64,000 nt of DNA from Streptomyces olindensis (GTDB lineage Bacteria > Actinomycetota > Actinomycetes > Streptomycetales > Streptomycetaceae): the NCBI GenBank assembly GCA_000696115.1, contig JJOH01000001.1:124001-188000 (forward strand), given 5' to 3'. Positions within the stretch are counted from its first letter, which is position 1. Each line of letters begins with the position of its first letter. The notes below the pieces were generated by a model. It made no database searches. It saw only the letters and a list, made by a program, of their open reading frames with translations, and was not told the origin of the DNA. A program made the translations under genes and the position numbers. Positions 1-8,670 of this stretch are shown piece by piece.

Positions 1-2
1 GC

Positions 3-173
3 GTCCTCGTCGGCACGATTGTCGAGAACGTCGGCTACCGCCAGATCACGGGGTGGTGGCGGTTGCGCGGCATGTGGGACGCGCTGCATCGGGCACCCCA
101 GGTGTGGGGCTCGATGACACGCAGTGGATTCGGCCCGCCCCAGCGGGGCCGGAAGGGCGGCGATCGACTGTGA
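3..173 (+). CDS. Glycosyltransferase family 2-like membrane protein, C-terminal end (partial)
   Basis: An open frame enters from the left edge and ends with TGA at 171-173. It encodes 56 residues, with the pattern ENVGYRQ, then WWRLRG and VWGSMTRSGF. From memory this matches the extreme C-terminus of multi-membrane-span family 2 glycosyltransferases of actinomycetes, some of which are fused to polysaccharide deacetylases. The catalytic part lies outside the window, so the family call rests on this tail alone. The stop codon overlaps the GTG start of the next gene in the tetranucleotide GTGA, which implies translational coupling. The overlap also supports both this reading frame and that start. 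The substrate cannot be inferred. Confidence 0.55.
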   Translation, partial: VLVGTIVENVGYRQITGWWRLRGMWDALHRAPQVWGSMTRSGFGPPQRGRKGGDRL

Positions 174-2269
174 GAATCACCAGCGAACGACGCGGCGTAT
201 GCGTGGCACGACGGCTCGCCATGGCCTTCGGCCTGCTGATCGCTCTGCTCCTGCTCGTGGGGGCAGGGGCGCTCACGGTGTCCCGGGTGGCGGACGCGAT
301 GCATGATCAGAGCTACCGGTTGCAGCCCGCACTGCGAGAGAACATGCACATGCGCGAGCAGGTGACCCGCATGAGCCGTGCCGTGCGCACCTACCTGCTC
401 ACCGGTGACACGGCCGCGCGCAGCAGCTACCGCCAGTTGCGTGACGAGCCCTTCGCCACCCTGGCCGAAGCCCGGCGGGTCGCCCCGGCGTGGGCCCGCT
501 CCAACCTCGCGGCGCAGGACCGGCAACTGCGTGCCTATGTGCGGCTCGCCGACCAGCAGGCTCAGGCGGCTCCCGGAAGCGCCGACGCCCGCCGTCTGAC
601 CGACGAGGCCAGCCGGCGGTTCACGGCCTTCGACATCACCAACCAGCGGCTCGACACGCGGCTCACCAGCGAAATGCAGCGTCTGGAGGACGGAGCCGAC
701 ACGTTCCTCGACGGCAGCGCCGTGACCATCGGCGTCCTACTGGCGGCGGGCGGGGCACTGGCCGTGTTCACGGCGGTACGCACCACCCGCGCACTCACCA
801 GGCCGCTGCAGAGCACCGCGGCGACGCTGGACCGGCTCGCCTCGGGCGAGCACTCGGCGCGCGCGCACGAGACCGGACCGGAGGAGATCCGCACGGTGGC
901 ACGGTCGGTGAACGCACTCGCGGACGAGAGTGACCGGTTGCGCGCGGACGAGGCGGAGCGCCGCGAACTGTCACAGGCCGCACGGGAGACCGGCCGGCGG
1001 ATCAGGGACCGACTCGACGTCGACTACGTCCTCGACGCGGCGTGCACGGGGATGAGCGAGGTCCTGGCTGCCGACTACGTCTTCATCCTGCTCGCCGAGA
1101 ACGACGGCTCGGCGTTTCCCGTGGCCCGGGTGTGGTCCGCGGAACGAGGCCTGTTGCCGGAGGAGGAGGGGAGGAACATACCGACACTCCCGGCGGATGT
1201 GGTCCGCGACCACTACCGGCGGGGCACGGTCTGGCTGATCACCGACATGCCCCGGTACGTGTCCGACACCACACCGATGCCGGGCGCCCCCGGATCCTTC
1301 GGGAAGACCGGTATGCCCGCCGAGAACCGCGCCGCCGCCGCGGCGCTCGGTCTGGACTCCGTGGTGATCACGCCCATCGGCGTGGGAGAGGAACCGATCG
1401 GTGCCGTGGCCGTGGCCCGTACCAGCGCCGACCGCCCCTGGCGTGAGATGGACATCGAAATCGTCGAGTCCATGGCCAGTGGCATCGGCCGGGCACTGCA
1501 CACCGCCCTGCTCTACGAGCAGGAGACGACCCTGGTGGAGAAGCTGCGCGCCCTGGACAAGGCCAAGAGCGACTTCCTGTCCACCGTCTCCCATGAGCTG
1601 CGCACCCCGCTGACCAGCATCGTGGGATACATCGAGTTGCTGAAGGACGAGGAGACCGGTCCGCTCACGCCTCCGCAGCTGCGCATGCTGGACGTGGTCG
1701 ACCGCAACGCCAACCGCCTGCGGGCGCTCATCGAGGATCTGCTGACCCTCTCACGCATCGAGTCGGGCGCGTTCGGCTCCAAGAAGGGACCGGTCGACCT
1801 GTGCAGTCTGGTGGTGTCGGCGACCGACGCCATCCGGCCGGCCGCCGCGGCCGCCTCCGTCGTCCTGGAGACGCACTGTCCCTCCCGGCCCCTGGTGCTG
1901 GAGGCGGACAGCGACCAGCTCGACCGGGTCCTGATGAACCTGCTGTCCAACGCCGTGAAGTTCACCCCGGAGGGCGGAAAGGTCACCGTACGCGCCGAGG
2001 CCCGGGACGGCGAGGCGGTGCTGAGCGTCAGCGACACGGGTATCGGCATTCCCGCCGCCGAGCAGGAGAAGCTCTTCCAGCGGTTCTTCCGTGCGTCGAA
2101 CGCCACCGACGCGGCCATTCCGGGCACTGGCCTCGGGCTGACCATCGTCCGCACCATCGTGGCGAACCATGGCGGCGAGATGTACGTGAGTTCCGCGGAG
2201 GGGCGCGGCACCACCTTCACCGCCCGGCTGCCGATCGCCACCACGCACGGGGCGGCCGCCGCGTCCTGA
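170..2269 (+). CDS. Membrane sensor histidine kinase (HAMP-GAF-HisKA-HATPase)
   Basis: A 699-residue hybrid-type sensor kinase. Membrane segment 1 is at about residues 17-37, followed by an extracytoplasmic helical sensor of about 150 residues (CHASE3-like by position). Membrane segment 2 is at about 185-205, then a HAMP linker, a GAF-like domain (about 275-440), HisKA with SHELRTP and the phosphoacceptor His near 475, and a HATPase domain with NLLSNAVKF (about 590), DTGIGIP (about 623) and GTGLGL (about 653). I chose the GTG at 170: it overlaps the upstream stop as GTGA and has a GGAAGGG site in front. An ATG at 53 is in frame but lies inside the upstream gene. No response regulator gene is adjacent, so it is an orphan kinase. 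Its signal and partner are unknown. Confidence 0.9.
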   Translation: MRITSERRGVCVARRLAMAFGLLIALLLLVGAGALTVSRVADAMHDQSYRLQPALRENMHMREQVTRMSRAVRTYLLTGDTAARSSYRQLRDEPFATLAEARRVAPAWARSNLAAQDRQLRAYVRLADQQAQAAPGSADARRLTDEASRRFTAFDITNQRLDTRLTSEMQRLEDGADTFLDGSAVTIGVLLAAGGALAVFTAVRTTRALTRPLQSTAATLDRLASGEHSARAHETGPEEIRTVARSVNALADESDRLRADEAERRELSQAARETGRRIRDRLDVDYVLDAACTGMSEVLAADYVFILLAENDGSAFPVARVWSAERGLLPEEEGRNIPTLPADVVRDHYRRGTVWLITDMPRYVSDTTPMPGAPGSFGKTGMPAENRAAAAALGLDSVVITPIGVGEEPIGAVAVARTSADRPWREMDIEIVESMASGIGRALHTALLYEQETTLVEKLRALDKAKSDFLSTVSHELRTPLTSIVGYIELLKDEETGPLTPPQLRMLDVVDRNANRLRALIEDLLTLSRIESGAFGSKKGPVDLCSLVVSATDAIRPAAAAASVVLETHCPSRPLVLEADSDQLDRVLMNLLSNAVKFTPEGGKVTVRAEARDGEAVLSVSDTGIGIPAAEQEKLFQRFFRASNATDAAIPGTGLGLTIVRTIVANHGGEMYVSSAEGRGTTFTARLPIATTHGAAAAS

Positions 2270-2294
2270 GCCGCCCCGGCGGGTACGCGGTGAG

Positions 2295-3209
2295 TCAGAC
2301 GGTGTCCTCGAAGGTCACCCCCCGCGTCCGGTAGTCGGCGACGGCGGCCTGCACCTCGGACGGGCTGAGCACCTGGTCCTGGGCGAAGTACACGTAGTCG
2401 ACCTTCTCCTCGTACGCGCGCGTCTTCCGGCTGCTGATCCCCGTCAGGTTGATCAGCCAGTGGTTGAAGCGGATGCTCATCGCCGACTCGGGCAGGTACG
2501 GCTCACTGTGCGTGGCGAAGTGCCGGCCGTCGATGTAGTAGGTGATGGCGGTGCTGTCGACCGTGATGACCAGGTCGTGCCACCCCGCGAAGCTCGCGCG
2601 CTCCTGGGTGGTGACGTGGTCCTCCTGGGGCGGGTCCTCCGAGTACGTCTCCCAGGAAGAGGCGAGCAGGGCGCTCCCGGGGATGCCCCATCCGCCGTTG
2701 GGCAGGTACTCGAAGTCGAGTTCGCTGTAGTTCGGGTCCATGGAGTAGTTCAGCGGCGAGATGGTGAAGAACGTCTGCACCATGCGGTCGCCGTCCGGGC
2801 CGTAGCTCGGCGCGTCGGTGAAGTGGACCCGCGCGGCGTAGGTGCCGTACAGGAACTTGCGCTGCTGGTAGATCTCGGTGTGCTCGGTGCCGGCCGTCGT
2901 GCCGTTGGTACCGGAGCGCATCGTCATCACGGAGTTCCCGGACGCGGTGGCGAAGGTGATGTTCTGGGGCCTCCACGTGGCACCGGGCACGCCCGGCCCG
3001 CCCTGACCGGACCGCGGGGTCCAGCCGTGCTGGGTGAGCAGCGGATCCGTGTGGCCCGTGTAGTTGAAGTCGTCGAACAGCGCCGGGCCGACGACGGGCT
3101 GGGCGGCCGCGCGCGGGGCCGGGAGGGCGACGAGAGCCGCGCACAGCAGCCCGAAGGCGACGAGGCCGGCAGCGGCCCTCACCCGTGAGAGCAGAAGGTG
3201 TCTGAGCAT
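2295..3209 (-). CDS. Secreted glycoside hydrolase family 16 protein
   Basis: The product has 304 residues. It has a classic Sec signal peptide (basic RHLLLSRVR, a hydrophobic core to about residue 30, and an Ala-rich cleavage region near AAAQP). The mature part has the GH16 active-site signature ELDFE at residues 163-167, where E163 would be the nucleophile and E167 the acid/base. GH16 enzymes cut beta-1,3/1,4-glucans, agarose, carrageenan or related galactans by a retaining mechanism; which polymer this one cuts cannot be read from the sequence. An AGGAAAGG ribosome site lies about 11 bases before the ATG. It is transcribed convergently with the kinase gene and read alone. No carbohydrate-binding module is visible. 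Confidence 0.88.
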   Translation of the reverse strand: MLRHLLLSRVRAAAGLVAFGLLCAALVALPAPRAAAQPVVGPALFDDFNYTGHTDPLLTQHGWTPRSGQGGPGVPGATWRPQNITFATASGNSVMTMRSGTNGTTAGTEHTEIYQQRKFLYGTYAARVHFTDAPSYGPDGDRMVQTFFTISPLNYSMDPNYSELDFEYLPNGGWGIPGSALLASSWETYSEDPPQEDHVTTQERASFAGWHDLVITVDSTAITYYIDGRHFATHSEPYLPESAMSIRFNHWLINLTGISSRKTRAYEEKVDYVYFAQDQVLSPSEVQAAVADYRTRGVTFEDTV

Positions 3210-3434
3210 GAGTCAACTGCCTTTCCTGGGACGTCAGAAGGCGTCCGCTGCCCGACCTGGCGGACCACGGTCAGTGAAACATCGTCAGAAGATCGGTATG
3301 GGGCGAATAGTGCCGGTTCACCCGGACAGCCCAAAGCCCGCCGGTGGGTGGGGCCCCCAGGACCCGCGGCGGGGATTTACCCGGCCCCGCCGGCCGCCGT
3401 GACCGTCTCGGCCCAGCGCTGCGGCGCGGACCAC

Positions 3435-4103
3435 TCAGCTCAGCCGAACGGCGCCCTTGACGGTCAGGTAGATGCCGAAGACCAGGCAGATGACCACGCC
3501 GATGGTGCGACTGTGCCGTTTCGCCGCGGTCAGCAGCGGGGTGAGCACCGACTGCGCCTGAGCGGGGGCGATCAGGTACAGCACGAGCGGCACGAGCACG
3601 GCCAGGAGCGCCAGTACCACGGCGATCGCCAGGACGACGGTCTGCTCGGCCGCCGAAACGGAGGCGGCGAGGGCGATCTCCTTCACCGCCGGAACGAACA
3701 GCGCCAGGCTGGAGAAGTTCACCGCCATGAGGCCCGCCCCGAGCAGGGCGCAGGCTCTGAGGCTCGTGACGGCGCGGCGCCTGCGGTGGTGCGATGTGCC
3801 GCGCGCCGGTCTGAGCGCCGCGCGTACGGCCAGCAGGAGCAGGAGTACCCCGAAGACGATGTCTACGACCGGCGAGACCCTGAAGGGGGCCTGTGCGCGG
3901 GCGCCTCGGAAGAGGACGAGCCCGGCAGCCCCGATGACGGCCAGCGGAACCGCCGCTCCCACGGCGAACGAACCCGCCCGTCGGCGCGGTCGGACCGGAT
4001 CGGACAGGAGCACGACGGCGGCCACGAAGAGAGTCGGGCTCACGGCGGCTCCCAGGGCAAGCGGCAGTACCTTGGCCAGCAGTGTCGTCACAGAGCCAGT
4101 CAA
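3435..4103 (-). CDS. GAP/Sap (SfLAP-like) family membrane protein
   Basis: A 222-residue integral membrane protein with about six hydrophobic segments. It opens with KVLPLALGAAVSPTLF followed by a loop rich in Pro-Arg, the typical N-terminus of the GAP/SfLAP family. That family is named for mycobacterial proteins that help place sulfolipid or peptidoglycolipid at the surface. I start at the rare TTG at 4103 because GGAG sits five bases upstream; the GTG at 4091 has no such site. The open frame continues upstream to 4415, but those residues lack membrane character and overlap the divergent ABC gene. Its role in Streptomyces is unknown. Confidence 0.7.
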   Translation of the reverse strand: MTGSVTTLLAKVLPLALGAAVSPTLFVAAVVLLSDPVRPRRRAGSFAVGAAVPLAVIGAAGLVLFRGARAQAPFRVSPVVDIVFGVLLLLLAVRAALRPARGTSHHRRRRAVTSLRACALLGAGLMAVNFSSLALFVPAVKEIALAASVSAAEQTVVLAIAVVLALLAVLVPLVLYLIAPAQAQSVLTPLLTAAKRHSRTIGVVICLVFGIYLTVKGAVRLS

Positions 4104-4233
4104 CGACGCTCCGGAGTCACGCCAGTGCCAACACGCCTGGCCCGGCGGCGGCGTCACTCTCACACAAGGCCCAGGGAAGGGGATCACCAACCCGCCCGTT
4201 CCGGGCGGCGGGCACGTACCTAGACTCGGGGCC

Positions 4234-5157
4234 ATGCGAAGTGAGCCCGTGGTCCAGGTCCAGGCCCTGGTGAAGCGGTACGGCCCGAAGACCGCGGTGG
4301 ACGGGCTCGACCTGGTGGCCCGGGAGGGTGTGACCGCCGTGCTCGGCCCCAACGGGGCGGGCAAGACGACCACGGTCGAGACCTGCGAGGGGTACCGGAA
4401 GCCGGACTCCGGCACGGTGCGCGTCCTGGGCCTCGACCCGGTGAGAGACTCCCGTGCGCTGCGGCCTCGGGTCGGCGTGATGCTCCAGTCCGGCGGTGTC
4501 TACTCGGGCTCGCGCGCCGACGAGATGCTCCGCCATGTCGCCAAGCTGCACGCCCACCCCCTGGACGTGGACGCGCTCATCGAACGCCTCGGGCTCGGCT
4601 CGTGCGGCCGTACGACGTACCGGCGGCTGTCGGGCGGGCAGCAGCAGCGGCTCGCCCTTGCCATGGCCGTGGTCGGGCGCCCCGAGCTGGTGTTCCTGGA
4701 CGAGCCGACCGCCGGGCTCGACCCGCAGGCCCGCCGCGCCACCTGGGACCTGGTCCGGGACCTGCGCGCCGACGGCGTCTCGGTGATCCTCACCACGCAC
4801 TACATGGACGAGGCCGAGCAGCTCGCCGACGACGTGGCGATCATCGACGCCGGGCGGGTCATCGCGCAGGGCTCCCCGGAGGAGCTGTGCCGGGGCGGCG
4901 CCGAGAACACCCTCCGCTTCACCGGCCGGCCCGGCCTGGACGTGGGGTCGCTGCTGAAGGCCCTGCCCGCCGACTGCTCGGCCGCCGAACTGACACCGGG
5001 TTCCTACCGGGTCACCGGCAAGGTCGACCCGCAGCTGCTCGCGACGGTCACCTCCTGGTGCGCCCAGCACGGCGTGATGCCGGAGAAGATCTCGGTCGAG
5101 CGGCACACCCTGGAGGACGTCTTCTTGGAGCTCACCGGCAAGGAGCTGCGCTCATGA
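4234..5157 (+). CDS. ABC transporter ATP-binding protein (exporter type, DrrA-like)
   Basis: A 307-residue ATPase with Walker A GPNGAGKTT (residues 38-46), signature LSGGQQQR (about 132), Walker B LVFLDEPTAGLD (about 152-163) and an H-loop at LTTHYMDEAEQLAD. The TTHYMDEAE segment and the roughly 85-residue C-terminal extension are typical of DrrA/CcmA-like exporters. It powers export through the membrane protein encoded next, whose ATG overlaps this stop as ATGA. The gene pair sits directly before ctaA, a position where a DrrA/DrrB-like pair is commonly found in streptomycetes. The transported substrate cannot be inferred. Confidence 0.92.
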   Translation: MRSEPVVQVQALVKRYGPKTAVDGLDLVAREGVTAVLGPNGAGKTTTVETCEGYRKPDSGTVRVLGLDPVRDSRALRPRVGVMLQSGGVYSGSRADEMLRHVAKLHAHPLDVDALIERLGLGSCGRTTYRRLSGGQQQRLALAMAVVGRPELVFLDEPTAGLDPQARRATWDLVRDLRADGVSVILTTHYMDEAEQLADDVAIIDAGRVIAQGSPEELCRGGAENTLRFTGRPGLDVGSLLKALPADCSAAELTPGSYRVTGKVDPQLLATVTSWCAQHGVMPEKISVERHTLEDVFLELTGKELRS

Positions 5158-5930
5158 CCGCCACCGGCACCGGGACGTACAAGCCGAGGCCCGGCGCGGC
5201 CCCCCTCCCCCGCATGATCGCGGCCCAGGCCCTGCTCGAGACGAAGATGCTGCTGCGCAACGGCGAGCAGCTGCTGCTGACCGTCGTCATCCCGACCCTG
5301 CTCCTGGTGCTCTTCAGCACCGTGGACATCGTCGACACGGGTTCCGGAAAGGCGGTCGACTTCCTCGCGCCCGGCATTCTCGCGCTCGCGGTGATGTCGA
5401 CCGCGTTCACGGGGCAGGCGATCGCGACCGGTTTCGAGCGCCGCTACGGCGTCCTGAAGCGGCTCGCCTCCTCGCCCCTGCCCCGCTGGGGCCTGATGAC
5501 GGCGAAGACGCTGTCCGTGCTGGTCACCGAGGTGCTCCAGGTGGTCCTGCTGACGGTGATCGCCTTCGCGCTCGGCTGGTCGCCGCACGGCAACCCGTTC
5601 GCCGTCCTGCTGCTCCTGGTCCTCGGTACGGCGGCCTTCTCCGGCCTCGGCCTGCTGATGGCCGGGACGCTGAAGGCCGAGGCGACGCTCGCCGCCGCCA
5701 ACCTGGTGTTCCTGCTGCTGCTCGTCGGCGGCGGGGTCGTCGTCCCGCTGGACAAGTTCCCGCCCGGCGCGCAGGACGTGCTCGGCCTGCTGCCCATCTC
5801 GGCGCTGTCCGACGGGCTGCGGGACGTGCTCCAGCACGGGGCCGGGATGCCCTGGGGCGACCTGGGGATCCTGGGCGTGTGGGCGGTCGCGGGGCTGGCG
5901 GCGGCCGGGAAGTTCTTCCGCTGGGAGTAG
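5154..5930 (+). CDS. ABC-2 type transporter permease
   Basis: The membrane partner of the preceding ATPase: 258 residues, about six membrane spans (for example LLLTVVIPTLLLVLF near 40-54 and VLLLLVLGTAAFSGLGLLM in the middle). It shows the ABC-2 pattern in which a cytoplasmic GFERRYGVLKRLASSPL segment follows the second span. Its ATG at 5154 lies inside the ATPase stop (ATGA), so the two are translationally coupled and probably made in equal amounts. It ends 12 bases before ctaA, suggesting one transcript with that gene. Confidence 0.9.
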   Translation: MTATGTGTYKPRPGAAPLPRMIAAQALLETKMLLRNGEQLLLTVVIPTLLLVLFSTVDIVDTGSGKAVDFLAPGILALAVMSTAFTGQAIATGFERRYGVLKRLASSPLPRWGLMTAKTLSVLVTEVLQVVLLTVIAFALGWSPHGNPFAVLLLLVLGTAAFSGLGLLMAGTLKAEATLAAANLVFLLLLVGGGVVVPLDKFPPGAQDVLGLLPISALSDGLRDVLQHGAGMPWGDLGILGVWAVAGLAAAGKFFRWE

Positions 5931-5942
5931 GGAAGGTGTCCT

Positions 5943-6992
5943 GTGACGGACCCTCGTGAAAGCGTGCACAAGCGGCGTCCTACGATGGGTCGCGTGCCAA
6001 AAGTGACCCCCGCCGACGCCAGGGCGGCCCTGCGCAACCCGCTCGCCTTCATCGCCGAGCGCTGGACCCCGCAACCCCGGACGGTCCAGCGCGCGGCCCT
6101 CTCCGCCGTCCTGATGTCGGTGCTCATCGTGGTCACCGGCGGTGCCGTACGGCTGACCGGCTCGGGTCTGGGCTGCCCGACCTGGCCCAAGTGCACCGAC
6201 GACTCGCTCACCGCCACCAGCGCGATGGGCTTCCACGGCGCCATCGAGTTCGGCAACCGCATGCTGACGTACGTGCTGTGCGCCGCCGTCGGCTGGGCGA
6301 TCATCGCCGCGCGCTCCCGCAAGCCGTACCGGCGCGGTCTGACCCGGCTGGGCTGGGCCCAGTTCTGGATCGTGATGAGCAACGCGGTGCTCGGCGGCAT
6401 CGTGGTGCTGGTCGGCCTCAACCCGTACACGGTCGCGGCGCACTTCGTGGCGACGTCCGCGCTCATCGCGGTGGCCACGGTGATGTGGCAGCGCACCCGT
6501 GAGGGCGACGGGCCGCCGCGCCCGCTGGTCGGCAAGGCCGTGCAGCAGCTGGTGTGGTTCCTGGTCGCGGCGGCCGTGCTGCTCATCCTGGTGGGCACGG
6601 TGGTCACCGGCGCGGGTCCCCACGCGGGCGACTCCAGCGAGGTCGAGCGGATGCCGGTCGACTGGGAGACGGTGAGCAAGCTGCACGCCGTGCTGGCGTG
6701 GATCGTGGTCACGCTGACGTTCGCCCTGTGGTTCGTCCTCAAGGCGGTCGACGCGCCCAAGGGCCCGCTGCACCGCACCCGCGAACTGTTCCTGATCCTG
6801 CTGGCGCAGGGCGTCATCGGCTACGTCCAGTACTTCACCGACCTGCCCGAGGTCCTGGTCGGCCTGCACATGCTCGGCTCGGCCGTGATGTGGATCTGGG
6901 TGCTGCGGGTGGTGCTGTCGCTGCGGGAGCGGCCGGAGGTCGTGGCCGACGTACCCGGCCCGGCGACCGAGGCGACCCTGACCAAGGCCTGA
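5943..6992 (+). CDS. ctaA: Haem A synthase CtaA
   Basis: Haem A synthase oxidises the C8 methyl of haem O to a formyl group, giving haem A for cytochrome aa3 oxidase, and acts in the cytoplasmic membrane. The 349-residue product has about eight membrane spans. It has candidate haem-ligand histidines in GFHGAIEFGNR, AAHFVATS, SKLHAVLAW and VGLHMLGS, and the extracytoplasmic Cys pair in LGCPTWPKC seen in Gram-positive CtaA. I use the GTG at 5943, which has GGAAGG seven bases upstream; an internal ATG at 5985 is an alternative. ctaB, the haem O synthase supplying its substrate, lies 1.7 kb away on the other strand. Confidence 0.95.
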   Translation: MTDPRESVHKRRPTMGRVPKVTPADARAALRNPLAFIAERWTPQPRTVQRAALSAVLMSVLIVVTGGAVRLTGSGLGCPTWPKCTDDSLTATSAMGFHGAIEFGNRMLTYVLCAAVGWAIIAARSRKPYRRGLTRLGWAQFWIVMSNAVLGGIVVLVGLNPYTVAAHFVATSALIAVATVMWQRTREGDGPPRPLVGKAVQQLVWFLVAAAVLLILVGTVVTGAGPHAGDSSEVERMPVDWETVSKLHAVLAWIVVTLTFALWFVLKAVDAPKGPLHRTRELFLILLAQGVIGYVQYFTDLPEVLVGLHMLGSAVMWIWVLRVVLSLRERPEVVADVPGPATEATLTKA

Positions 6993-7001
6993 TCCAGGGC
7001 T

Positions 7002-8108
7002 CTAGTCGAGCCCGTACACCCGCCGCGCGTTCCCCGACGCCAGCATCCCCGCCACGCGCTGCGCGTCGGCCAGGGACCAGGCGCCCTCGGCCACCCAGGT
7101 GCCGAGCACCCGGCCTAGGGCCTCACGGAACAGCCGGGCGCCCACCACGTGCAGTTCGGGCAGCCCCTGGGCGCCGGTGGAGAACAGGATCTTGCCGAAC
7201 GGGGCCAGCTCCAGGATCTCCGCGAGGACGGACGCGGCCCGGGCGCCGGTGCGGACCAGCGCGGCGCCGGAGTCGACGTAGACGTGCGGGAAGACGCCGG
7301 CGAGATGGGCGGCGTGCCGGTGGTACGGGTAGCCGTGCAGCAGCACCAGGTCCGTGCCGAGCCCGGCTGTGGCCCGCACGAAGTCCGTCAGCAGCACCGG
7401 GTCCGTCCGGTCGATGCGCAGGCCCGGCGCGCCGAGCCCCGCGTGCAGCTGCAGCGGCAGCCCCGAGGCGACCGCGCTCCACAGCAGGTGCCGCAGCAGC
7501 ACGGAGTCGCTCAGCTCCCCGCCGACGCCGCGCCCGGCGAGCCAGCGGCCGACGGCGCCCCGCACCTCCCCCGGCCCGGGCGGCTCGGGCGCCAGCGCGA
7601 GGCCGTGCCGTACGCCCGCGACGGAGGTGAAGGCGACGGCGTTCGCGGCGGCGGCGTGGACGGACTCGGCGAGGTTGGCGAGGAAGGACTCGACGGTTCC
7701 GGAGGTGTCGGCGACCTGCTCGGCGAGCAGTTCCAGGCGGACGATCTCGTGGGCCTTGGCCGACCCGGCGGAGGCCAGCTCTCCGGGGCCGGTCAGATCA
7801 CCGGGCAGGCCGGTGTCGACGAGGTAGGTCGTGATGCCGCTGCCGCGCAGCAGCCGGCGGCCGGACTCCAGGACGCCCAGTTCGCGGCGGCGTGCGAGGT
7901 AGCGGGCGGGCGGGCAGTGCGGTTCGAGGCCGAGCAGGGGTGGGCACCAGCGCCGCACGGCGAAGCCGGTCTGGGTGTCGAAGAGGGTGGTGCCGGGGGC
8001 GGGTGGGCCCTCGGTGCGGGAAAGGTGGGCCTCGAAGGTGCCGAGGCCCAGCTCCGTGCGGAGCACTCCGTGGCAGTACTGGTCCACCAGTGACGGCGTT
8101 TCGATCAT
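7002..8108 (-). CDS. Amidohydrolase family protein (FluG N-terminal-like)
   Basis: A 368-residue cytoplasmic protein with the amidohydrolase-2 layout: an N-terminal DQYCHGVL segment in place of the usual HxH, LPLQLHAGLG in the middle, LVLLHGYPYHRHAAHLA, VYVDSGAAL, and a C-terminal SLADAQRVAGMLASGNARRVYGL. That last segment is the pattern of the family's C-terminus. The same domain occurs at the N-terminus of fungal FluG and in some amidohydrolases near glutamine synthetases, but there is no glutamine synthetase domain here. The metal-binding set looks incomplete at the first site (DQYCHG), so activity is uncertain. It converges with ctaA and stands alone. Confidence 0.7.
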   Translation of the reverse strand: MIETPSLVDQYCHGVLRTELGLGTFEAHLSRTEGPPAPGTTLFDTQTGFAVRRWCPPLLGLEPHCPPARYLARRRELGVLESGRRLLRGSGITTYLVDTGLPGDLTGPGELASAGSAKAHEIVRLELLAEQVADTSGTVESFLANLAESVHAAAANAVAFTSVAGVRHGLALAPEPPGPGEVRGAVGRWLAGRGVGGELSDSVLLRHLLWSAVASGLPLQLHAGLGAPGLRIDRTDPVLLTDFVRATAGLGTDLVLLHGYPYHRHAAHLAGVFPHVYVDSGAALVRTGARAASVLAEILELAPFGKILFSTGAQGLPELHVVGARLFREALGRVLGTWVAEGAWSLADAQRVAGMLASGNARRVYGLD

Positions 8109-8207
8109 CCGGGCCTCCCCGTGGACCGTGTTGTTCTACGGGTCCTAACGGGTGAAGCGGGTTTGAGGTCGCGGGGCCGCCGTGTGGGTACCGGTGCGTT
8201 TGGCGGA

Positions 8208-8274
8208 TGCGGGGCGGTTGTGGCTGGTCGCGCCCACGCGGCGGAGCCGCATATCGCTACAGCCCCGCGCCCCA
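8208..8274. repeat. Streptomyces dispersed intergenic palindromic repeat
   Basis: This intergenic stretch contains GGGGCGGTTGTGGCTGGTCG, then a GCGGCGGAGCCGC hairpin, then ATATCGCTACAGCCCCGCGCC. Its outer halves are complementary (GGGGC with GCCCC and TTGT with ACAG), giving a branched stem. From memory, near-identical blocks starting TTGTGGCTGGTCGCGC recur between genes throughout Streptomyces chromosomes. It could act as a terminator or RNA-stability element for the downstream end of the minus-strand gene at 8612. The call as a repeat family is recall and was not tested against a genome. Confidence 0.55.
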
Positions 8275-8279
8275 AAAAG

Positions 8280-8612
8280 TCAGTTGTTCTTGGGGCCGCC
8301 TACCTGGATACCGGCCATGCGGGACCACTCGTAGCGGCCCGTCTTCACCTTCGCGGCGAATTCGCCGTCGAAGGACTCGTGGCGGGTGATGCCCGACTTC
8401 TCCACCGCCTTCTCGGCGATCTCGAAGGACGGGGCGACCAGGTCGCCCCAGTTGCCGTCCTCGCCGACCAGGACGATGCGGGCGCCGCGCTCGCCGAGGT
8501 AGGCGACCTGGCCCTCGGCGCCGCCGTGGGCCTTGGAGAAGGAGGTGATCTGCTGGGCCAGCCGGGCCGCCTTGCGCTCGGCCTTGGGGTCTGCCTGCTG
8601 CGTCTCTGCCAT
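8280..8612 (-). CDS. Conserved hypothetical protein (110 aa)
   Basis: A 110-residue soluble protein starting MAETQQADPKAERK. It has a charged N-terminus and a compact alpha/beta core (VAYLGERGARIVLVGEDGNWGDLVAPS) and no membrane segment. The open frame continues upstream, but this ATG gives a product that resembles the small uncharacterised protein I recall beside ctaB in streptomycetes. I recognise no catalytic motif. Its gene lies 58 bases downstream of ctaB on the same strand and could share its transcript. No function is assigned. Confidence 0.7.
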   Translation of the reverse strand: MAETQQADPKAERKAARLAQQITSFSKAHGGAEGQVAYLGERGARIVLVGEDGNWGDLVAPSFEIAEKAVEKSGITRHESFDGEFAAKVKTGRYEWSRMAGIQVGGPKNN

Positions 8613-8670
8613 GACCAGGATGCTACTCACGGGTAGATCGACTGGCGAGGGCAGGGCCCTGTGACGTACG

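Noticed and set aside
2460..3188. Long plus-strand open frame opposite the GH16 gene
   Set aside because: It is a GC-bias shadow: Val/Gly/Arg-rich, without a ribosome site, while the opposite strand carries a clear signal peptide and the ELDFE active site.
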